Below are positions 6,653-9,919 of a DNA stretch of 9,919 nucleotides, piece by piece. The notes beneath the pieces were generated by a model. It did not search any database. It saw only the letters and a list, made by a program, of their open reading frames with translations, and had not been told where the DNA came from. Position numbers and translations under genes: made by a program. Each line of letters opens with the position of its first letter. Positions within the stretch are counted from its first letter, which is position 1. Source of the stretch: JAAYYM01 sp035271065 (lineage in GTDB: Bacteria; Bacillota; Clostridia; Lachnospirales; Lachnospiraceae); NCBI GenBank assembly GCA_035271065.1, contig DATESB010000241.1, forward strand, positions 1-9,919, in the 5' to 3' direction.

Positions 6653-6672
6653 GAGACACACCTCCGTGTCTT

Positions 6673-6701
6673 AGTATAGCGAATTTTTGATATTTTGTAC
6701 A
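6673..6701 (-). promoter_or_regulatory. Probable promoter and dyad upstream of the Rrf2 gene
   Basis: On the minus strand there is TGTACA (6701-6696, four of six matches to the -35), a 17-base spacer, and TATACT (6678-6673). Transcription would start near 6666, just at the GGAGG, so the leader is very short. The -35 overlaps an odd-length dyad, GTACAGTAC (6697-6705), a plausible operator for autoregulation. The promoter has not been tested. Confidence 0.45.
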
Positions 6702-6712
6702 GTACCATGTGT

Positions 6713-6740
6713 GATGCTTTCCTTCCGATGCTTCCCTTCG
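6713..6740. repeat. Two-copy 14-bp tandem repeat between cysK and the Rrf2 gene
   Basis: GATGCTTTCCTTCC (6713-6726) is followed immediately by GATGCTTCCCTTCG (6727-6740), identical at 12 of 14 positions. It sits between the cysK stop and the Rrf2 promoter. It does not form a strong hairpin, so it is not an obvious terminator. It could be a regulator site or a replication-slippage duplication. Confidence 0.6.
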
Positions 6741-6746
6741 CATTCA

Positions 6747-7682
6747 TTATGCTTCTTCAAATAATGATGTCGATAAATATCGGTCTCCTGTATCCGGCAA
6801 AAGCACAACAATCATTTTTCCTGCATTTTCAGGTCTAACTGCCAGTTCTGTAGCAGCCCATATAGCAGCTCCTGCGGAAATGCCGACCAAGATACCTTCC
6901 GTCGTCGCAATTTCGCGTCCAACTGCAAATGCTGCTTCATTTTCAACGACAATCACCTCATCATAAACGGTTGTATCCAATATCTCCGGCACAAAGCCCG
7001 CACCAATTCCCTGCAATTTGTGAGGACCGGAATTGCCACCCGATAAAACCGGAGAACCTGCCGGTTCTACAGCCACTAATTTCACATTTGAATTCTGTTG
7101 CTTCAGATATTGTCCGACACCGGTGATTGTACCGCCCGTTCCGACGCCTGCAACAAATATATCCACTTTACCTTCTGTGTCTTCCCAAATCTCCGGTCCG
7201 GTTGTCATCAGATGTGCCTTCACATTTGCCTGATTTGTAAACTGTCCCAAAATAACCGCACCCGATATCTGCGCTTGTAATTCTTCTGCTTTGGCAATCG
7301 CGCCTTTCATGCCTTTGGCACCGTCTGTCAATACAACTTCCGCGCCGTATGCCTTCAGAAGTTTCCTTCTTTCCACACTCATTGTTTCAGGCATCGTCAT
7401 AATTGCATGATATCCCTTGGCTGCTGCAACTGATGCGATTCCTATTCCTGTGTTTCCTGATGTCGGTTCAATGATTGTATCGCCGGGCTTTAATAATCCT
7501 CTTGCTTCTGCATCTTCAATCATGGAAAGACCGACTCTGTCTTTTACAGAACCTGCAGGATTGAAGTACTCCAATTTTGCAACTACTGTGGCTTTCAGGT
7601 CTTTTTTTGCTTCATAATTTGATAACTCCAATAATGGGGTTCTGCCGATTAACTCTGTTGCGGTTTTCTTAATGTTACTCAT
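6747..7682 (-). CDS. cysK: Cysteine synthase (O-acetylserine sulfhydrylase)
   Basis: This 311-residue, PLP-dependent cytoplasmic enzyme has the family's usual length. It makes cysteine from O-acetylserine and sulfide. The PLP lysine is K47 in NPAGSVKDRVG. The substrate loop TSGNT is at 74-78, the phosphate-binding GTGGT at 181-185, and S269 in GISAGAA binds the pyridine nitrogen. HKLQGIGAGFVP at 221-232 is typical of CysK. The ATG at 7682 has GGAGG eight bases upstream. It lies downstream of lspA with its own perfect consensus promoter, so it can be expressed independently. The Rrf2 gene follows after about 94 bases. In B. subtilis, CysK also signals cysteine status by binding the Rrf2 protein CymR, so the adjacency may be functional. 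CysM-like sulfur-donor specificity cannot be excluded. Confidence 0.96.
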   Translation of the reverse strand: MSNIKKTATELIGRTPLLELSNYEAKKDLKATVVAKLEYFNPAGSVKDRVGLSMIEDAEARGLLKPGDTIIEPTSGNTGIGIASVAAAKGYHAIMTMPETMSVERRKLLKAYGAEVVLTDGAKGMKGAIAKAEELQAQISGAVILGQFTNQANVKAHLMTTGPEIWEDTEGKVDIFVAGVGTGGTITGVGQYLKQQNSNVKLVAVEPAGSPVLSGGNSGPHKLQGIGAGFVPEILDTTVYDEVIVVENEAAFAVGREIATTEGILVGISAGAAIWAATELAVRPENAGKMIVVLLPDTGDRYLSTSLFEEA

Positions 7683-7707
7683 AATATTATCCTCCGTTTG
7701 TTTATTT

Positions 7708-7724
7708 CCTATTATTTCACTAGG
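7708..7724. promoter_or_regulatory. Dyad in the cysK leader, possible operator
   Basis: CCTA (7708-7711), nine bases, then TAGG (7721-7724) form a perfect short dyad. It lies about 10 to 25 bases downstream of the predicted cysK transcription start. Position and symmetry fit a repressor site, possibly for the nearby Rrf2 protein. The arms are only four bases, so chance is a real alternative. Confidence 0.3.
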
Positions 7725-7739
7725 TTTTATATGAAATGA

Positions 7740-7768
7740 ATTATATACCTCTATATTCTGCTTGTCAA
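7740..7768 (-). promoter_or_regulatory. Perfect consensus sigma-A promoter for cysK
   Basis: On the minus strand there is TTGACA (7768-7763), exactly 17 bases, then TATAAT (7745-7740): a full match to the housekeeping consensus in both hexamers and spacing. An A7 tract (7777-7771) just upstream of the -35 could act as an UP-like element. Transcription would start near 7733, giving a leader of about 50 bases. The lspA stop codon TGA (7767-7765) is embedded in the -35 hexamer. Confidence 0.85.
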
Positions 7769-8259
7769 TGTTTTTTTACAGTCCTTGATGTTGGCGCATC
7801 TGATGCTCCGAAACAAGAGAATAATACTGACCCGAGCATGATAAATAAATCCGCAATGTTAAAAACAACGCGTCGCAATTTCTTCCACTTTACATTAAAA
7901 CTGAAATAATCTACCACATAGCCACGAAATACGCGGTCATAAGTATTGCTGAGTGCGCCACCAAGTATCCACGCCAAACCGAGTTTTTTTCCCTTTGATG
8001 TTGGTACGGAGTCTTTCTTTAGGAGCAGATACACCGTCACAATTGCCATCAAAGCCGTCATACCGACAGAAATCCCCCTTACAAGCGACGGATGTTGATC
8101 CAGTACATTCATTGCAATTCCTTTATTGTGACTTTTCCTAACCAGAATGGTATCACCAAGAATTTTATCTTCCTGCTGATGCGTTCTGTGATGCTCCACA
8201 TAATATTTAATTCCAAGGTCTATTGCCAAAATGGCAACCGTAATTCCTACGTAAATCAT
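7765..8259 (-). CDS. lspA: Signal peptidase II (prolipoprotein signal peptidase), divergent
   Basis: This 164-residue polytopic membrane protein cleaves lipoprotein signal peptides before the lipidated cysteine. Motifs, numbered from the start chosen here, are D14 in the first membrane helix (AIDLGIKYYV); HNKGIAMN at 44-51, corresponding to N-x-G-A-A-F; GGALSNTYDRVFRGYVVDYF at 100-119 with catalytic D117; and FNIAD at 133-137 with catalytic D137. Both active-site aspartates are present. I chose the ATG at 8259 because AGGAGG (8271-8266) is six bases upstream. An ATG at 8280 in the same frame has no ribosome binding site and would place AGGAGG inside the gene. Motif drift (GGALSN instead of GGAxGN, GIAM instead of GAAF) marks it as a divergent member. 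It follows the subtilase gene after about 35 bases, and its end carries the cysK -35. Confidence 0.88.
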   Translation of the reverse strand: MIYVGITVAILAIDLGIKYYVEHHRTHQQEDKILGDTILVRKSHNKGIAMNVLDQHPSLVRGISVGMTALMAIVTVYLLLKKDSVPTSKGKKLGLAWILGGALSNTYDRVFRGYVVDYFSFNVKWKKLRRVVFNIADLFIMLGSVLFSCFGASDAPTSRTVKKH

Positions 8260-8294
8260 TTTCTGCCTCCTGCTTGTCATTTCAATTTATATCT

Positions 8295-9919
8295 TCATGT
8301 TCCTCGCATTGCGTCAAATGCTTCTCGAATATTCATACGCCCATATCCCCATTGACGGTTTGGATAGGTCAGACGATTGTCTCGTACTGCTCCTCGTATC
8401 ATATAGTACTTAATATCCTGTGCCCTAATGCGTGGCATATTGCCCTGCGTCACCGCCCACTCCAGAAATTGTGCCACCGCACCGGCCGTAATCCCTGCTG
8501 CCATACTGGACCCTGTTACCCGAATGCGATTTGTTAATCCTGCTGTCAATACATCCACCCCGGGTGCTGCCATGTCCGGCTTGATATTGCCATTTCGGCT
8601 GTAACCTCGCCCGGAATCAATATAGAAACTCGCATTATCTGCTTGATAGGTACTGAGACCGATTGCCTTTTCGGTGTAGGCAGGCTCAGTAAGTGTCACA
8701 TCGGGATTGGGTAACAAAAAGAATGTTTCATCGGAAACAAATCCGCGTATCGGCAGCCACATATGGTATGTTCCGTAGATATATGAGGTGTCTCCCAAAT
8801 ATGGATTGGCGTCACCATACACACTGATTGTCCATATGCCTGGTGTCGGATTCAGAAACCGTATCATAATCAATTCATCTCCTGCACTACGTTCTGTCAG
8901 AATATAATCCACATTCACTCTTGTTCGTTCAAATACAAATCCATACTCTCCCGAAAACCGTTTTGCTGGAGTAATGCGCGGTATCACTTCCCCACCGGGT
9001 GATTTCACGGAGATGCTGAGCACATCCGGACTTCTTCCCCATAGTTCAAGCATAAAACCATTTTCATCATTTCCTACTTTAACTTCGACATTTTCAGGAC
9101 TGCTTTTCAGTTCACCATAGAAATGATGTCCTGCATTTCCTTCATTACCGCCTGCTATGACAATGACACGTCCTTCTTTGTCAGATATCTGATTCATATA
9201 GGAAGAGGATACCGATGTACCAGAATGATCGCCTGTATTGGTGCCTAGTCCGATACAAATCACAAGTGGCATATCAAGATTTGTTGCCAAAGCATCCAAA
9301 TATTTAACTGCCGTCAAGATGTCTGTTTCCTGATAGGCAACTGCATCTGCACGTATCCGGTAAAACTCCCTGAGGTACTCCTTTGCCGGTTTCAATTTCA
9401 CCATTGCAATGGACGCCTCCGGTGCTGCCAGCGTTCCTGCCACTGTTGTACCATGCCCAATTTCATCCCGACTCGGAACAATAGAATACGGTTCATCACT
9501 GTTAAGTGCCTGATTGATATCCTCAGCCGTATATTCACTGCCGTATAGAAATCCCTCCGGTGCCGTACCGCTCTGTATACTCTGATCCCATATTGCTATA
9601 ATTCTCGTTGAACCGTCACTATAACGAAATGCATGATTTAGGTAATCAATTCCTGTATCAATATATCCTATCAATACCCCGCGCCCCGTAAGCGACAACG
9701 GTGGACCCTGCATGGAAAGTATTCCGCTTTCCTCCAACGAGCGTTCATATTCCTGCGTCGTTCCTGCATTGGCAAATCCTATGTTAATCGGAGTTGTATC
9801 CTGTACCGGCGTATAAAGCACCGGCATCAGTGTGTAAGAATAACTGACATAATCCAATAACGGCAAGCCTGTACGTGCCACATGAATAATTCCAAAATCT
9901 CTTGTAATTGTTTCAATAC
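8295..9919 (-). CDS. Subtilisin-like (S8) serine protease, CspB-like, 5' end cut off by window edge
   Basis: An open frame of 540 codons reaches base 9919. A GTG at 9881 is the first possible start, but it has no good ribosome binding site. The frame continues upstream as a plausible protein (TRDFGIIHVARTG), so the true start probably lies outside. Counted from that GTG, the catalytic triad is D75 in GYIDTGID, H143 in GHGTTVAGT and S459 in GSSMAAG, with oxyanion N246 in AGGNEGNAG; all are intact. Between N246 and S459 lies an extra beta-rich stretch of about 210 residues (including VEVKVGNDENGFMLELWG and PGIWTISVYG). This matches the jelly-roll insertion known in clostridial CspB germination proteases. 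Lachnospiraceae also use such proteins outside germination. The C-terminus WGYGRMNIREAFDAM is the normal subtilase end. Location and any prodomain cannot be judged. Confidence 0.9.
   Translation of the reverse strand, partial: IETITRDFGIIHVARTGLPLLDYVSYSYTLMPVLYTPVQDTTPINIGFANAGTTQEYERSLEESGILSMQGPPLSLTGRGVLIGYIDTGIDYLNHAFRYSDGSTRIIAIWDQSIQSGTAPEGFLYGSEYTAEDINQALNSDEPYSIVPSRDEIGHGTTVAGTLAAPEASIAMVKLKPAKEYLREFYRIRADAVAYQETDILTAVKYLDALATNLDMPLVICIGLGTNTGDHSGTSVSSSYMNQISDKEGRVIVIAGGNEGNAGHHFYGELKSSPENVEVKVGNDENGFMLELWGRSPDVLSISVKSPGGEVIPRITPAKRFSGEYGFVFERTRVNVDYILTERSAGDELIMIRFLNPTPGIWTISVYGDANPYLGDTSYIYGTYHMWLPIRGFVSDETFFLLPNPDVTLTEPAYTEKAIGLSTYQADNASFYIDSGRGYSRNGNIKPDMAAPGVDVLTAGLTNRIRVTGSSMAAGITAGAVAQFLEWAVTQGNMPRIRAQDIKYYMIRGAVRDNRLTYPNRQWGYGRMNIREAFDAMRGT

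Noticed and set aside
6653..6661. GTG start for the Rrf2 gene
   Set aside because: It overlaps the GGAGG ribosome binding site. The ATG at 6652 has ideal spacing and the family-typical N-terminus.
7053..7068. AGAACC-TGCC-GGTTCT hairpin
   Set aside because: It lies inside well-conserved cysK coding sequence (VEPAGSPV region) and is explained by codon choice.
7683..7764. Possible T-box or other cysteine/SAM-sensing leader before cysK
   Set aside because: The leader after the predicted start is only about 50 bases and lacks any T-box core or long stem. Only a short dyad is present.
8260..8280. Upstream ATG (8280) as lspA start
   Set aside because: It has no ribosome binding site and would put the AGGAGG at 8271-8266 inside the gene. 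The ATG at 8259 is better supported.
9879..9881. GTG at 9881 as the subtilase start
   Set aside because: No convincing ribosome binding site precedes it, and the frame stays open with plausible protein sequence to the window edge.

Overview
The window looks like chromosomal DNA of a low- to mid-GC Clostridia-type Firmicute, most likely Lachnospiraceae or a close relative. This rests on the gene content: a B. subtilis-type Xpt, a CspB-like subtilase with an inserted domain, an Rrf2 regulator beside cysK, and an AlgI-like MBOAT with an SGNH partner. It also rests on strong AGGAGG-type ribosome binding sites on most genes. The species cannot be named from the sequence. Coding density is very high, and no non-coding stretch exceeds about 100 bases. 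I saw no tRNA, rRNA, CRISPR array, insertion sequence or phage gene.

Left part (1-1045, minus strand): the 5' portion of a MobA/MocA-like nucleotidyltransferase runs off the left edge. It is preceded by xpt (xanthine phosphoribosyltransferase), with a terminator-like hairpin between them. The pairing hints at purine salvage next to molybdenum-hydroxylase cofactor maturation, but the neighbouring genes are outside the window. The 101-base divergent spacer to the right holds an extended -10 promoter for xpt and a perfect TATAAT for the gene on the other strand. It holds no purine riboswitch.

Plus-strand island (1046-2878): two tandem, diverged RimK-like ATP-grasp ligases, three bases apart. 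They are the only plus-strand genes and the only ones without a convincing Shine-Dalgarno site. The first appears to be leaderless. Their substrates are unknown; no carrier protein or precursor peptide lies beside them. This pair is the best candidate here for an undescribed system.

Minus-strand block (2885-9919), in transcription order: a CspB-like subtilase (5' end beyond the right edge), a divergent signal peptidase II (lspA), cysK, an Rrf2 regulator with four clustered cysteines, an MBOAT acyltransferase, its SGNH-like membrane-anchored partner, and a CPBP intramembrane protease. cysK has a perfect consensus promoter (TTGACA-N17-TATAAT) whose -35 overlaps the lspA stop codon, and the regulator has its own weaker promoter. 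From the regulator onward the genes overlap or nearly touch (11-nt overlap, 12-nt gap, 4-nt overlap). This suggests one transcript joining a redox/cysteine-type regulator to an envelope-polymer acylation module. The block ends six bases from the convergent ATP-grasp gene, with no visible terminator.
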